A DNA stretch of 64,000 bases. It comes from Mycolicibacterium brisbanense. GTDB taxonomy: Bacteria > Actinomycetota > Actinomycetes > Mycobacteriales > Mycobacteriaceae. Positions 47,458 through 56,718 of the stretch are shown one piece after another. Both the position numbers and the translations under genes were made by a program. Each line of letters begins with the position of its first letter. The first letter of the stretch is position 1. The stretch lies in assembly GCF_001570425.1 (NCBI RefSeq), contig NZ_BCSX01000056.1:186001-250000 (forward strand), given 5' to 3'. Below the pieces are notes generated by a model, which saw only the letters and a list, made by a program, of their open reading frames with translations, did no database searches and was not told the DNA's origin.

Positions 47458-47605
47458 GTGCTGGTCAGAGCGTTCCTGTGAGCCGCCTGTGACCCCCCTG
47501 CCGATTTTCTGGAGGCGGGGGGGCCTCACCTGACAGTGCACGTCCTGTCATTTTCTCTCTCCCCGCACGAAAAAAACGCCAGAAAGGCCGAATAAAGGGG
47601 GTTTC
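47458..47605. other. Presumed cos region between HNH and terminase genes
   Basis: 148 bases without a gene, exactly where the linear virion genome should begin and end. It holds a G/C-run (GACCCCCC at 47491-47498 and GGAGGCGGGGGGGCCTC at 47511-47527 with GAGGC/GCCTC ends). A hairpin TGACAG / CTGTCA with eight-base loop follows, then TTTTCTCTCT (47531-47560). The latter may be a terminator for the early operon. The cohesive-end sequence itself cannot be identified by eye. Confidence 0.5.
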
Positions 47606-47905
47606 ATGACCGATTCACCCCTCCGGCTGGTGACTGCGGCCGACAAGCCAGAGCCGAAAAAGAAGCCTGACACGCTGAGTGAGGCCGCCGAGCAGGGCGA
47701 GCGCGACTTGCTGGTGATGATGCGGGACACAATCGCCAATCGGATCGACGCCGGGCCGCCTCCGCACACTCTAGCGCCGCTCATGCGCCAGTTGCGCGAG
47801 ATCGACAAGGAAATCCGCTCTTTGGACGCGCGCGCCGAGCACGAGGCCAAGAGTTCCGGCGCCAATGAGCCCGTCAGCGACAAGTTCGACGCCTCCGCGA
47901 TCTAG
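47606..47905 (+). CDS. Probable terminase small subunit
   Basis: 99 residues, ATG after GGGGG. Charged, helical protein (KPDTLSEAAEQGERDLLVMM, then LAPLMRQLREIDKEIRSLDA) with a coiled-coil-like C-terminus. Size, helical content and position directly before the large subunit fit the small terminase that recognises cos and stimulates the motor. No helix-turn-helix is obvious, so it is assigned mainly by position. Overlaps the large-subunit gene by 41 bases. Confidence 0.65.
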   Translation: MTDSPLRLVTAADKPEPKKKPDTLSEAAEQGERDLLVMMRDTIANRIDAGPPPHTLAPLMRQLREIDKEIRSLDARAEHEAKSSGANEPVSDKFDASAI

Positions 47906-49415
47906 CCTGCCGAAGCTTTCGGAGGTCGCGCGCGAGCTGGTCATACCCGAGGGCATCGTCACGTCGGTTTTCCCACGGGTGCAGGCGCGCCTGCTGTCCG
48001 TTGGCATCGAGTTTGACCCGTGGCAACAGGGTTTCGGCATGGTGTCGCTGGGATTGCTCGCTCCGGCGCCTGGCGATGAGGTCGGCAAGTATGCGTCGTC
48101 GGTCGGCGGCAACGTCGCATCGATTCCGCGCCAGGTGGGCAAGACGTTCACAGTCGGCGCCATCCACGTCGGATTGTGCCTCGAATTTCCAGGGTTTCGG
48201 TGCGCGTGGACGTCGCACCACAACCGGACGACAACGAACACGTTCCGATCGATCCAGGGTCTCGTGCGACGCAGGGCGATTCAGCCATTCCTAGCGCCGG
48301 ATCGGTCGAACGGCATTCGAACGGCCAACGGCGAGCAAGAGATCCAGTTCGCCAACGGCAGCGTGTTCATGTTCGGTGCCCGTTCCGAGGGCTTCGGCCG
48401 CGGCATGGACAAGATCGACTCCGAAGTGTTCGACGAGGCGCAGATTTTGGGCCTCAAGGCACTCGAGGACATGGTGCCTGCGATCAACCAGGCGCAGAAC
48501 CCGCACGGCGGCCTGCTGTGGTTCACCGGCACGCCGCCGCGGCCGGTCGACGACGGCGAAGCGTTCACAGCCAAGCGCGATCAGGCGCTGTCGGGGCGGT
48601 CAAAAAAGATCTTCTACGTCGAGTTCAGCGCCGATCCCGACTCGAAACCCGACGACGTCACGCAATACCCGATCATGAACCCGTCGTTTCCGCACAGGAC
48701 GCCGATGGAGTCCATGGAACGCATGCGGGAGAACATTCCCAACGACGACTCATGGAACCGCGAGGCTCGCGGGATCTGGCCGAAGACCAAGGGCGGCGCG
48801 ATCGACGCGGCCAAGTGGGGCACGCTCATCGATGGGGCCCCGGAGTTCGTGGGCACGCCGGCTATTGGCATCGACCGCTCGCCGGATGGCCTGCGCTGGG
48901 TGATCTGCGCGGCCTGGCGTACGGCTGCGGGCCGTGTGCACCTCGAAACGTCGCCGTACAGCTTCAAATCGAGCCTGGCGGTCGTCGAGAAGATCACCGA
49001 GCTTGTGACGGCGTGGGATCCGTGCGCGATCGTCATCGACGGCCGGTCTCCGGCGGCCAGCCTGCAGGAGAAGCTGATCGCGGCGCACGTCGAGCCGGAG
49101 ATCATGAGCACAGGCGAGTGGGTCCGAGCCTGTGGCGCGCTGTACGACGACATCAACGACTCCCATGCCTCGCATTCGGGCCAGAAACGGCTGACTGACT
49201 CGGTCGGCGACGCCGGAAAGCGCGATTTGATGGGCGGTTTCGCGTGGGATTTGGGCGGAAAAGCCCCGATTACGCCCATAAATGCCGCCACGGCCGCCCA
49301 TTACGGCCTCATGCGCTTCGCCGCGCCACCGAAGGTGACCCCTCCGCCTCCGCTCGTAGACGCCGAGTTGGAGGCCATTTCCGACGAATTTGACCCACTG
49401 ACAGCACCGTTTTAG
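47865..49415 (+). CDS. Terminase large subunit
   Basis: 516 residues. ATPase half: adenine/Q region FDPWQQGFGMVSLGLL (about 51-66), Walker A SIPRQVGKTFTVG (about 85-97), Walker B DSEVFDEAQILG (about 185-196), coupling motif LLWFTGTPPRP. Nuclease half: acidic residues in TPAIGIDRSPDGLRWVIC (about 330), CAIVIDGRSPAASLQEKL (about 386) and a later Asp in the GDAGKRDL region. It packages DNA through the portal and cuts it at cos. It overlaps the small-subunit gene; the portal gene follows after 17 bases. Confidence 0.93.
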   Translation: MSPSATSSTPPRSSLPKLSEVARELVIPEGIVTSVFPRVQARLLSVGIEFDPWQQGFGMVSLGLLAPAPGDEVGKYASSVGGNVASIPRQVGKTFTVGAIHVGLCLEFPGFRCAWTSHHNRTTTNTFRSIQGLVRRRAIQPFLAPDRSNGIRTANGEQEIQFANGSVFMFGARSEGFGRGMDKIDSEVFDEAQILGLKALEDMVPAINQAQNPHGGLLWFTGTPPRPVDDGEAFTAKRDQALSGRSKKIFYVEFSADPDSKPDDVTQYPIMNPSFPHRTPMESMERMRENIPNDDSWNREARGIWPKTKGGAIDAAKWGTLIDGAPEFVGTPAIGIDRSPDGLRWVICAAWRTAAGRVHLETSPYSFKSSLAVVEKITELVTAWDPCAIVIDGRSPAASLQEKLIAAHVEPEIMSTGEWVRACGALYDDINDSHASHSGQKRLTDSVGDAGKRDLMGGFAWDLGGKAPITPINAATAAHYGLMRFAAPPKVTPPPPLVDAELEAISDEFDPLTAPF

Positions 49416-49432
49416 GCCCGAAGGGGGGAGTT

Positions 49433-50863
49433 TTGAGCGCTCCCACCCGCGAATTGGGCTACGTCAACCCGTATTCGGGCATTCTGTCGGGCTGGACCGA
49501 GTGGGACACGTTCGAACAGGTCCCGGAGCTGCTGTGGCCCAGCAGTGTTCGCACCTACACGCGCATGAGCCGCGAAGACGGCCGCATCGCGTCGATCCTG
49601 GCCGCTGTCGGGCTGCCGATTCGGCGCACCGCGTGGCGTATCGACAAGGCTGGCGCGTCCGACGAGGTCACAGAGTTCGTCGCGCGCGACCTCGGCTTGC
49701 CAATCCGAGGTGCCTCCGACGACGAAATGGACACGTCGCGCACACGCGGCCGGTTCTCGTGGGCCGAGCACCTGCAGCAGGCGCTGCTCATGCTGACCTT
49801 TGGCCACAGCGTGTTCGAGCAAGTCTACGACACGGTGACCGACCCCGGCCGCGCGCACCTGAAAAAGCTGGCACCGCGGCCGAGTTCCACGATCGCGTAC
49901 TGGGACGTGGCGCGCGATGGCGGCCTCGTCGGCGTTCAGCAGTTCCCAGAGGGGGGCATGGGCGGTGCTGCCGGTGGCGTGGTCTACGCCGGCCGGTTCG
50001 GCGATCTGATCCCGGTCAATCGGCTCGTCGTCTACACCCGTGACCGCGATCCTGGTGTGTGGACGGGTAACTCGCTGCTGCGCCCGGCCTACAAGCATTG
50101 GCTGCTCAAGGATGAGCTGATCCGCATCGAGGCCACGGCCGCGCGGCGCAACGGCGTCGGCGTCCCGGTGGTCACCGCGCCCGAGGGCGTGTCTACCGGA
50201 GAGGTCAGTTGGGACGCCCTGGCGCCCTATCTGAAGATTGCGCGGCAGTTCCGCGGCGGCAACAACGCCGGTGTGGCGCTGCCGAACGGCGCCGAGCTCG
50301 ACATCAAGGGCGTGCAGGGCACGCTGCCGTCCGGCTTTATCCGCCAGGCCATCGAATACCACGACAAGCAAATGGCTCTCGCGGCCCTGGCTCACTTCCT
50401 GAACCTGGACAAGGGCGGCAGCTACGCGCTCGCCAGCGTCCAGGCCGACGCGTTCACCCAATCAGTCCAAACGATCGCCGAACTCATCCGCGACATCGCG
50501 CAGGCCCACATCGTCGAGGATCTCGTCGACCTGAATTTCGGACCCGACGAGCCGGCCCCCCGCCTGACGGTCGACGAGATCGGTTCTCGCCAGGACGCGA
50601 CGGCCGCAGCGCTCCAAATGCTCGTGACCGCTGGACTTCTCACGCCGGACAGCCGCCTGGAGGCGTTCGAGCGCCAGACGCTCGGCCTGCCGTCCGCAGA
50701 CCCCGACGAGGCCACCGACGAACCCGACGAGGCGCCCGCCGAGACCGCGGCACCGGAGACCGCTGCGCCACCAGTGCCCGAAACCAACGTGACCAACGCG
50801 CGCACGCGCGGCCGGACGCCCCGCGCCCGCATTGAACCGAATGGAGCGCTGACGCTGTGGTGA
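49433..50863 (+). CDS. Portal protein (DUF935 / Mu gp29-like)
   Basis: 476 residues from TTG with a GGGGGGAG site. The DUF935 pattern is visible: TYTRMSREDGRIASILAAVG then LPIRRTAW (about 42-68), LTFGHSVFEQVYDTV (about 121-135), NRLVVYTRDRDPGVWTGNSL (about 197-216) and KIARQFRGGNNAGVALPNGA. The C-terminal 60 residues are Asp/Pro/Ala-rich and likely disordered. It forms the dodecameric channel at one capsid vertex to which terminase and connector proteins dock. GTG of the protease gene overlaps its end. Confidence 0.88.
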   Translation: MSAPTRELGYVNPYSGILSGWTEWDTFEQVPELLWPSSVRTYTRMSREDGRIASILAAVGLPIRRTAWRIDKAGASDEVTEFVARDLGLPIRGASDDEMDTSRTRGRFSWAEHLQQALLMLTFGHSVFEQVYDTVTDPGRAHLKKLAPRPSSTIAYWDVARDGGLVGVQQFPEGGMGGAAGGVVYAGRFGDLIPVNRLVVYTRDRDPGVWTGNSLLRPAYKHWLLKDELIRIEATAARRNGVGVPVVTAPEGVSTGEVSWDALAPYLKIARQFRGGNNAGVALPNGAELDIKGVQGTLPSGFIRQAIEYHDKQMALAALAHFLNLDKGGSYALASVQADAFTQSVQTIAELIRDIAQAHIVEDLVDLNFGPDEPAPRLTVDEIGSRQDATAAALQMLVTAGLLTPDSRLEAFERQTLGLPSADPDEATDEPDEAPAETAAPETAAPPVPETNVTNARTRGRTPRARIEPNGALTLW

Positions 50864-52056
50864 AGTCCTGGTACACCATCAAGGCCCTGGCTGACGGCGA
50901 GACCGGACCGGCGGAAATCCTGATCTACGACGAGATTTCGTCGTGGGGCGTCTCGGCCGCCGATTTCGTGCGCGAACTCGCCGAGCTGGACGCAGAGCAG
51001 ATCACCGTTCGGATCAACTCGCCTGGCGGCGCTGTGTTCGACGGCATCGCCATTCTCAACGCGTTGCGCGGCCACCCCGCGACCATCACGACCGTCGTGG
51101 ACAGCATCGCGGCATCCATCGCCAGCGTCATCGCCATGGGCGGCGACCGCGTGGTGATGAATCAGAACAGCCAGATGATGATCCACAACGCGTGGAATGT
51201 CGCCGTCGGCAACGCCGATGAGCTGGAAAAGGTCGCCAAGGACCTCCGCCGCATGTCCGCGAACCTCGCGTCGATCTACGCCGACAGGGCTGGCGGCTCG
51301 GTCGACGACTGGCAGGCACGCATGGACGTCGAAACCTGGTACACGGCAGACGAAGCCGTGGCCGCCGGGCTGGCCGACGAGGTGATGTCGGCCGCCAAGA
51401 ATGACGACCTACTCGGCATCGCCCGCGCGTCGTTCGACCTGTCGAAATTCCGATTCGCCGGCCGTGATGCCGCGCCCGCGCCGCACATCGAGCCGCGCGC
51501 CCAGACCCCTCTGTCTGTCAAGGCCGAGGTCCCAAATGGAAAGGAGCACAACGTGCCCACCCTCAACGAGCGCATCGTGGAGAAGCTCGGCCTTGACGCC
51601 GACGCGGACGACGACGCCATCATTGCGGCATTCGAGGCGAAGGTCGCCGAGAAGCCCGCACCGCCCGCGCCGGCCGAGCCCTCGGTCGATCAGTTGGCCA
51701 CGGCGGCCGCCAAGATTGGCCTGACCGTCGTCGATAAGGCTAAGTACGACGAAACCGTCTCGGCCGTCGCCGAATTCCACACCTTCCGGGCCTCTCAACT
51801 CAAGGCAGAGGATGGCCAACTCGTCGACGCCGCCATCGCCGACGGCAAGCTCGCGCCTGCCAATAAGGATCACTGGCTGGCCCTGATGGAGAAGGACCGC
51901 GACGGCATCCGCGCGACCCTCGCGCAGTTGCCCAAGGGTCTGATTCCCGTCGCAGAGATCGGCTACGGACGCGATACCGAGGCCGCGGCGGTCGACAACG
52001 ACCTCCAGTTCGCGTTCGCCAAGATCACCGGCCAGGAAATCGGAAAGGGCAACTGA
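50857..52056 (+). CDS. ClpP-type capsid maturation protease fused to scaffold
   Basis: 399 residues. N-terminal S14/ClpP-like domain: INSPGGAVFDGIAILNALRG (about 53-72), nucleophile Ser 87 in VDSIAASIASVIAMGGD, His about 110 in MMIHNAWNV, and TWYTADEAVAAGLADEV closing the domain (about 165-181). After a linker with an internal potential start (GKEHNVPTLNERIVEK) comes a coiled, Glu/Ala-rich scaffold-like region from about residue 228. The protease should process scaffold and capsid during head assembly; self-cleavage or internal initiation could release the scaffold. Confidence 0.88.
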   Translation: MVKSWYTIKALADGETGPAEILIYDEISSWGVSAADFVRELAELDAEQITVRINSPGGAVFDGIAILNALRGHPATITTVVDSIAASIASVIAMGGDRVVMNQNSQMMIHNAWNVAVGNADELEKVAKDLRRMSANLASIYADRAGGSVDDWQARMDVETWYTADEAVAAGLADEVMSAAKNDDLLGIARASFDLSKFRFAGRDAAPAPHIEPRAQTPLSVKAEVPNGKEHNVPTLNERIVEKLGLDADADDDAIIAAFEAKVAEKPAPPAPAEPSVDQLATAAAKIGLTVVDKAKYDETVSAVAEFHTFRASQLKAEDGQLVDAAIADGKLAPANKDHWLALMEKDRDGIRATLAQLPKGLIPVAEIGYGRDTEAAAVDNDLQFAFAKITGQEIGKGN

Positions 52057-52057
52057 C

Positions 52058-52423
52058 ATGGCTGTTTACACCCCGAGTGCCTTTCCCGGGCAGAAGCTCA
52101 CCTACACCGCCAGCGCTCCGATCACGGGCGGCCAGTTGGTTGCCATCAGCGGCAATGAGACCGTCGCGCCGACTTCGGGCGCGTCTGGCGCATGGCTCGG
52201 CGTGGCCGCGTTCGATGCAGCCACCGGCGCGGCCGTCACCGTGTACACCAAGGGCCGCCACATTCTGGCTGCTTCCGGTGCTATCGCCGCCGGTGCCAAC
52301 GTGATTCCGGCTGCCGCGGGCGCCGTAGCCACCATCGGTGCCGACGCTTCCGACGGCGCGAACATCGTCGGCATCGCAACCAGCGCTGCCGCGAACAACC
52401 TTGTGCCCGTTCTGTTCCGCTGA
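52058..52423 (+). CDS. Capsid decoration protein (DUF2190-like)
   Basis: 121 residues, one base after the protease stop. Beta-rich, Ala/Gly/Thr-rich sequence (YTPSAFPGQKLTYTASAPIT, GAWLGVAAFDAATGAAVTVY then TKGRHILA) ending in VGIATSAAANNLVPVLFR. This matches DUF2190-type or gpD-like proteins that bind the outside of the capsid or form part of the head. Position between protease and capsid supports it. Confidence 0.72.
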   Translation: MAVYTPSAFPGQKLTYTASAPITGGQLVAISGNETVAPTSGASGAWLGVAAFDAATGAAVTVYTKGRHILAASGAIAAGANVIPAAAGAVATIGADASDGANIVGIATSAAANNLVPVLFR

Positions 52424-52482
52424 GTTTCGCAGCCCAAAAACATCCGTGCTGCGCACCGCAGCGAAACGAAAGGTAAGGCGTT

Positions 52483-53433
52483 ATGCCTATAGAGTTTCCT
52501 CCGGCACCCCCGACTTTGTCGGGTGATCTGCTCACTATCTCGCGGTTCCTCAAGGACCCGCTGCTCGTGCTGCGCGCCCTGCGCACCATCGGCGATCAGA
52601 TGTTCATCTCGGACAAGATCCTGACCGGTCAACTGCAGACCGACTCGGGATCGGTGCTCTACGAGCAGAACGAGACCATCTTCGCCGACCGGCCGCCGCA
52701 GCCTGTTGCGCCGCTGTCGGAGTACCCGGTCACCTCGATCACCACGGGACCGGCGCTGACCGCCAACACGGTCAAGTGGGGCAACGACACCGAGTTCTCC
52801 GACGAGGCGATCAGTCGCCAGAAGTACCCGGTCATTGCGCGCGGGTTCCGCAAGCTGATGAACAGCCACGTGCAGCAGATCGACTCGGTTGGCTTGGCGG
52901 CCGTCGCGAGTTCGGTCACGCAGAACACCGCGGCCACCGCATCGTGGGCTGGCACCGGTGCGGCACCGACGATCCTGCGCGACCTGATGCGGGCTCACGC
53001 CAACATCTTGGCGCTGAAGCAGGGATACATGCCCGATACCGTGCTGTTGGGCTTGACCACGTTCGCCAACGTGGTGTCGGATCCGACGCTGCAGCTGTTG
53101 CTGCCGCGCGAGTACCCGGGAGTGGAGACCGCCCCGGTGGCACAGGGCCTGTCGAGCGCCTACATGCGCCGCATCGGTGGTTTCACGTTCATCGCCTCGC
53201 CGAACCTGCCGACCGCAGGCGTCGCGACCCTGCTGGACTCCACCGTGCTGGGCTCGTTCGTCGACGAGTACCTCCCGAGCGAGGGCTACGTCACCGATGG
53301 CGTCGACAACCTGCAGGTGCTGACCAAGCGGCTCGACAACTCCGATGGCTGGCGCATCCGCGCCCGTCGCACCGTGGTTCCGATCGTCCAGGAGCCCGCG
53401 TGCGCCTGGAAGATCACCGGAGTGGACGCCTGA
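52483..53433 (+). CDS. Major capsid protein
   Basis: 316 residues, ATG with AAAGGTAAGG upstream. HK97-fold features: N-arm region, EFSDEAISRQKYPVIARGFR (spine-type helix region, about 105-125), AAVASSVTQNTAATASWAGT, then the A-domain part MRRIGGFTFIASPNLPTAGV (about 225-245) and a late RRTVVPIVQEPACAWKITGV. Length is normal for a siphovirus capsid subunit. It should be the most abundant virion protein; the 59-base gap before it may hold a strong ribosome site context. Confidence 0.85.
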   Translation: MPIEFPPAPPTLSGDLLTISRFLKDPLLVLRALRTIGDQMFISDKILTGQLQTDSGSVLYEQNETIFADRPPQPVAPLSEYPVTSITTGPALTANTVKWGNDTEFSDEAISRQKYPVIARGFRKLMNSHVQQIDSVGLAAVASSVTQNTAATASWAGTGAAPTILRDLMRAHANILALKQGYMPDTVLLGLTTFANVVSDPTLQLLLPREYPGVETAPVAQGLSSAYMRRIGGFTFIASPNLPTAGVATLLDSTVLGSFVDEYLPSEGYVTDGVDNLQVLTKRLDNSDGWRIRARRTVVPIVQEPACAWKITGVDA

Positions 53434-53768
53434 TGCCGTACCTGGCTGTGTCGGCGCTCGTGCTGGTCAAGGTGCCCGACAATGGCAGCTACCGCGTGGA
53501 CTACCACTACGCCGGTTCTGTCATTTCCCACCTGGACGACGAGCAGCGCGAGCGTCTGGTGCGCGAGGGCCACGTCCGCGAGATCGCCGCGCCCGCTGTC
53601 GCGGCGAGCAGCGAGCCCACCGGCGACGAGACACCCGCGCCAGTCGTCGATCGGCCGGCGCAGACCGCGCCGCTGGACGCGTGGCAGGCCTACGCGATCA
53701 GCAAGGGGCACACTCAGGCCGAGCTGGATGGCCTGACCAAGCAGGACATCGTCACTCTGCTGAGCTGA
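53433..53768 (+). CDS. Head-associated hypothetical protein
   Basis: 111 residues; ATG within the capsid gene stop (TGATG). Beta-rich N-terminal half (YLAVSALVLVKVPDNGSYRV then DYHYAGSVISHLDDEQRERL), a Pro/Ala/Thr linker, and a C-terminal helical SAP-like or HeH motif (AWQAYAISKGHTQAELDGLT). Proteins of this layout commonly sit between capsid and connector genes. Likely a head-joining or assembly factor; not certain. Confidence 0.55.
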   Translation: MPYLAVSALVLVKVPDNGSYRVDYHYAGSVISHLDDEQRERLVREGHVREIAAPAVAASSEPTGDETPAPVVDRPAQTAPLDAWQAYAISKGHTQAELDGLTKQDIVTLLS

Positions 53769-53769
53769 C

Positions 53770-54219
53770 GTGACCCCTTTTCTGGATCTCACTGGGTTTC
53801 AGGCCCTTTGGGACGGACCGCCACTGAACACGCAACAGCAGGCCTTGGTGGGCCTCCTGCTGTCGGTGGCGTCGAACTGGATCTACGAGAACGGGCCGTC
53901 GGGTCAGAACCTGTCGAATTCCGACCCGGCGGCTCAGCTCGTCACCTACGAGGTCGTCGCGAACACGCTGCGATTCCAGAAGTACGGGCCGCTCAAGGAT
54001 TTCAGTTCGACGACGGCGCACCGCACCGAATCGGGCTCGCTCGACAACCCGGCAACGGCGCTGGATTTCACCGACCGGCACAAGGTACTGCTGGGTATCC
54101 CGGTCTCGGCGCTGCCGATGTCGTCGTGCGTGCCTGACGATTTCGAGGCGCCCGACTACGCCGCCGGGTGGACAACCGGCTGGAGCTTCCCGTCGACGTG
54201 GAATTACGGCGCTCCCTGA
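53770..54219 (+). CDS. Head-tail connector (adaptor) protein
   Basis: 149 residues, GTG start. A helical arrangement (LVGLLLSVASNWIYENGPSG, then QLVTYEVVANTLRFQKYGPL) and position directly after head genes fit the gp15/gp6-type connector ring under the portal. C-terminal part (DFTDRHKVLLGIPVSALPMS) extends as in related mycobacteriophage proteins. TGATG coupling to the next gene. Confidence 0.62.
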   Translation: MTPFLDLTGFQALWDGPPLNTQQQALVGLLLSVASNWIYENGPSGQNLSNSDPAAQLVTYEVVANTLRFQKYGPLKDFSSTTAHRTESGSLDNPATALDFTDRHKVLLGIPVSALPMSSCVPDDFEAPDYAAGWTTGWSFPSTWNYGAP

Positions 54220-54599
54220 TGCCTCTATGGAATCCGGGCAATCAGACGGTCACGATCCTGACGACCCGGCCCAGGCTCGACGACAACGGCAATGCGGTCA
54301 AGTCGGAACTGGGCATCACGCAGACCACGAGCGCGCGAATTGACGTGACGGGCTGCGTGTTTGAGGTGGAGTTGTCGGCGATGCCGGGCCGTGCCGAGGA
54401 CGTCACGCCGACCGCGACGACGATGAAGCAGACCGCATGGGCCATCCTGCCATACGACACCGACACCGCCGCGATCAAGGTCGGTGACCAGCTCGAGTAC
54501 CAGGGCCGCGTCTTCAACATGCGCGGCGACTCGATCGTCGAGGTGGACATGCTCGGCACCCCCTCGCACGTGTTCGCCATGTGCGAGTACCAGGCATGA
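54219..54599 (+). CDS. Head-tail stopper-like protein
   Basis: 126 residues, ATG sharing a base with the previous stop. Mainly beta (MPLWNPGNQTVTILTTRPRL, YDTDTAAIKVGDQLEYQGRV then FNMRGDS), consistent with the SPP1 gp16/lambda FII-type stopper that closes the head after packaging and joins the tail. Assigned by size, fold pattern and gene order. Confidence 0.58.
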   Translation: MPLWNPGNQTVTILTTRPRLDDNGNAVKSELGITQTTSARIDVTGCVFEVELSAMPGRAEDVTPTATTMKQTAWAILPYDTDTAAIKVGDQLEYQGRVFNMRGDSIVEVDMLGTPSHVFAMCEYQA

Positions 54600-55156
54600 A
54601 AGATCTGTTCCGCGAGTTGGGGATTCCCAGCGCGACGCTGGCGCGTGCTCTGGCTGTAGACGCCGGGGTGCACGCCGCGCTGGAGGCGAAAGCCAACGAG
54701 GCCGTGGAGTACTGGAAGGGCATCGCACCCGTCTTCTCCCCGGAAACCTCGAATCGGTCGACGCCACCGCACGGCGAGCCCGGTGACTACCGCGATTCGG
54801 TGCATGTCGAGTGGCGCCAGGGCGAGCTGGGGCCGTACGCGCGTATCGCCTCCCACGATTACAAGGCCGTGTGGATCGAGTTCGGCGCCGAGCATATGCC
54901 CGAATTCGCCTGCGCCTCACGGACATGTCTGGCGATGGGCGGCGACGGCAAGATTCTCCACGAGTCCATCGAGCACGCGCAGGGCCACCTGCGGAACGCA
55001 CTGAAAGAGCTGGCGCGCGTCCGCGCCACCGGTTCGGCCAGGGATATCGCCGCCGCCGCTCAGCATGTTTCGTCAGCGCGGCAGGCCCGCTCCGCCGCGT
55101 TCCGGGTGCTGCGTAGCGAGCGGCGAAGTCGATCAGGTGGACGGAGGCGCAGGTGA
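54596..55156 (+). CDS. Neck/tail-joining protein (HK97 gp10-like)
   Basis: 186 residues, ATG overlapping the previous stop. The core YWKGIAPVFSPETSNRSTPP, DYRDSVHVEWRQGELGPYAR and HDYKAVWIEFGAEHMPEF (about 45-105) follows the pattern of HK97 gp10-family proteins, where the last motif normally reads WIEFG..... The C-terminus is unusually basic (RSERRSRSGGRRRR). It sits between stopper and tail terminator genes as expected. Confidence 0.65.
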   Translation: MKDLFRELGIPSATLARALAVDAGVHAALEAKANEAVEYWKGIAPVFSPETSNRSTPPHGEPGDYRDSVHVEWRQGELGPYARIASHDYKAVWIEFGAEHMPEFACASRTCLAMGGDGKILHESIEHAQGHLRNALKELARVRATGSARDIAAAAQHVSSARQARSAAFRVLRSERRSRSGGRRRR

Positions 55157-55581
55157 CCAGTCCTACCGTCTATGGACCCCAGGCCCCCTCCGGCGTCACA
55201 TTCGTCACCGCGTGGCTGTCGCCGTTGGCCTACTCCGCGTCCCGGCACAACCCGGGCGACCCGCTCCCGGCGACGATGGTCGACAAGATCGGCGGCACGG
55301 GCGATCTCGCGTTCTCCGACCCATTGATCTCTGTGCACACGCTCGCCGGCGCGACGCCGGATCTCGACGCCGACACCGCGGCCTACCGCCTGTCCAATCA
55401 GGTGCACGCCCGGATGCTCTACCTCGAGTTCGACCCCGCCGTGGTCATCACGACTGCCGACGGGATCAGCGCTGGCGTCGACTACTTCGACGTCGTCGAG
55501 GAGCCGGTGAAGATCCCGTATCGCGACACCGACGTCATTCAGTACGTCTCCCGCTACCGACTCGGATTCACGCTCGCCTGA
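55153..55581 (+). CDS. Tail terminator / completion protein
   Basis: 142 residues, GTG overlapping the previous stop. A TSPTVYGPQAPSGVTFVTAW start, then LDADTAAYRLSNQVHARMLY with an alpha/beta pattern and a final YRDTDVIQYVSRYRLGFTLA. Position just before the major tail subunit is that of the hexameric tail terminator (lambda gpU type). Confidence 0.65.
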   Translation: MTSPTVYGPQAPSGVTFVTAWLSPLAYSASRHNPGDPLPATMVDKIGGTGDLAFSDPLISVHTLAGATPDLDADTAAYRLSNQVHARMLYLEFDPAVVITTADGISAGVDYFDVVEEPVKIPYRDTDVIQYVSRYRLGFTLA

Positions 55582-55641
55582 GCCGTTTTCGACCCCAAGC
55601 AGCCCCCGTAGGTAACTCCCACTCCGAAAGGAACCCGACCA

Positions 55642-56712
55642 ATGTCGAACCTGATTCTGCCGCCCACCGGGGCCGCCTGGGGCGCTTCCGGGCTGAATTT
55701 CTTCCGCACCAACCGAATCCGGCGTGGTGGCCGTGTGGCCGCGATGGTCCGCGACTACAACGGCGCATCGACCGCGATGGGGCCGTACTCGTTCAGCCCA
55801 TTCGCCGAAGATGGGCAGCCGCGCACCGACCTGCTGGCCGTGATCCAGGACCCGGCCAATCCAGGCAAGGTCAAGGTCAACCCCAACCCGAACCTTGGCT
55901 GGTACCTGATCGAAATGCTCGATCCCAAGGGTTTCGACATGAGCCCGGACATGAGCACGGACAAGCTGGAAGGCCTGCAGACCAACGCGACCGTCCGCTC
56001 CGACGTCCAGAAAGAGGGCGAGTCGTTCAACTTCATGGCGATGCAGTCGACGACCCTGACCGACGCGCTGCGCAACAACCGGCCGCTGTCGTCGCTGCTG
56101 CCTGACGGCTTTCCGGGATACTCGGCGACCAAGCTGGCCGATGCGATCACCATCGATCGCCAGTTCCTGTTCATCCGCATCGACCTCGCCGATGGGCTGC
56201 CGGAGTACACCGCCTATGGCTACGCCCGCTCGGCCCTCGACAAGAACGACAAGAGCACCGTCGACAAGAAGACCGCCGACGGCCTCGCGCAGACCTGGGA
56301 CTCGCTGCTGGATCCGTACTCGGTGGACGTCGACGGCCAGTCGGAGATCATGGGCCGCATCGTGTGGCGCGACGGCCAGGGCTGGCGTGCCGCGGGCGAT
56401 CCGCCGGTGTTCTCGGCCGCGCCCGTTGCCAGCCCCGTGACTGGGCTCAAGGCCACCATCGTGATCCCGGTGGCGGCGGGTACGGCGTTCACGTCGCCGA
56501 CCTACTCGGTGACCCAGTATGCCGGCGGCTTGCTGACCGGTACCGCTGCCACCCTGCAGGGCTCGCCGTCGATCTCTGGCGGCAACGTGACCCTGACCGT
56601 GACCGGTCTGACCGCCTCCACTGCGTACGTGTTCACCGTGACCGCCGTCGGTGCAGGCAGCGTGTCGGCCACGTCGCTGCCGTCGGCGCCCATCACGTCG
56701 ACCGCTTCCTGA
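55642..56712 (+). CDS. Major tail subunit with C-terminal Ig-like domain
   Basis: 356 residues, ATG with GAAAGGAA. The first about 260 residues are the tube-forming domain (SNLILPPTGAAWGASGLNFF, then GWYLIEMLDPKGFDMSPDMS and EGLQTNATVRSDVQKEGESF). From about 265 a separate beta-sandwich follows (SGGNVTLTVTGLTASTAYVF, then TVTAVGAGSVSATSLPSAP), the FN3/Ig-like add-on many siphovirus tail proteins display outside the tube, perhaps for contact with the cell surface. A hairpin terminator (56719-56755) follows, as expected for a highly expressed gene. Confidence 0.85.
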   Translation: MSNLILPPTGAAWGASGLNFFRTNRIRRGGRVAAMVRDYNGASTAMGPYSFSPFAEDGQPRTDLLAVIQDPANPGKVKVNPNPNLGWYLIEMLDPKGFDMSPDMSTDKLEGLQTNATVRSDVQKEGESFNFMAMQSTTLTDALRNNRPLSSLLPDGFPGYSATKLADAITIDRQFLFIRIDLADGLPEYTAYGYARSALDKNDKSTVDKKTADGLAQTWDSLLDPYSVDVDGQSEIMGRIVWRDGQGWRAAGDPPVFSAAPVASPVTGLKATIVIPVAAGTAFTSPTYSVTQYAGGLLTGTAATLQGSPSISGGNVTLTVTGLTASTAYVFTVTAVGAGSVSATSLPSAPITSTAS

Positions 56713-56718
56713 TAGACC

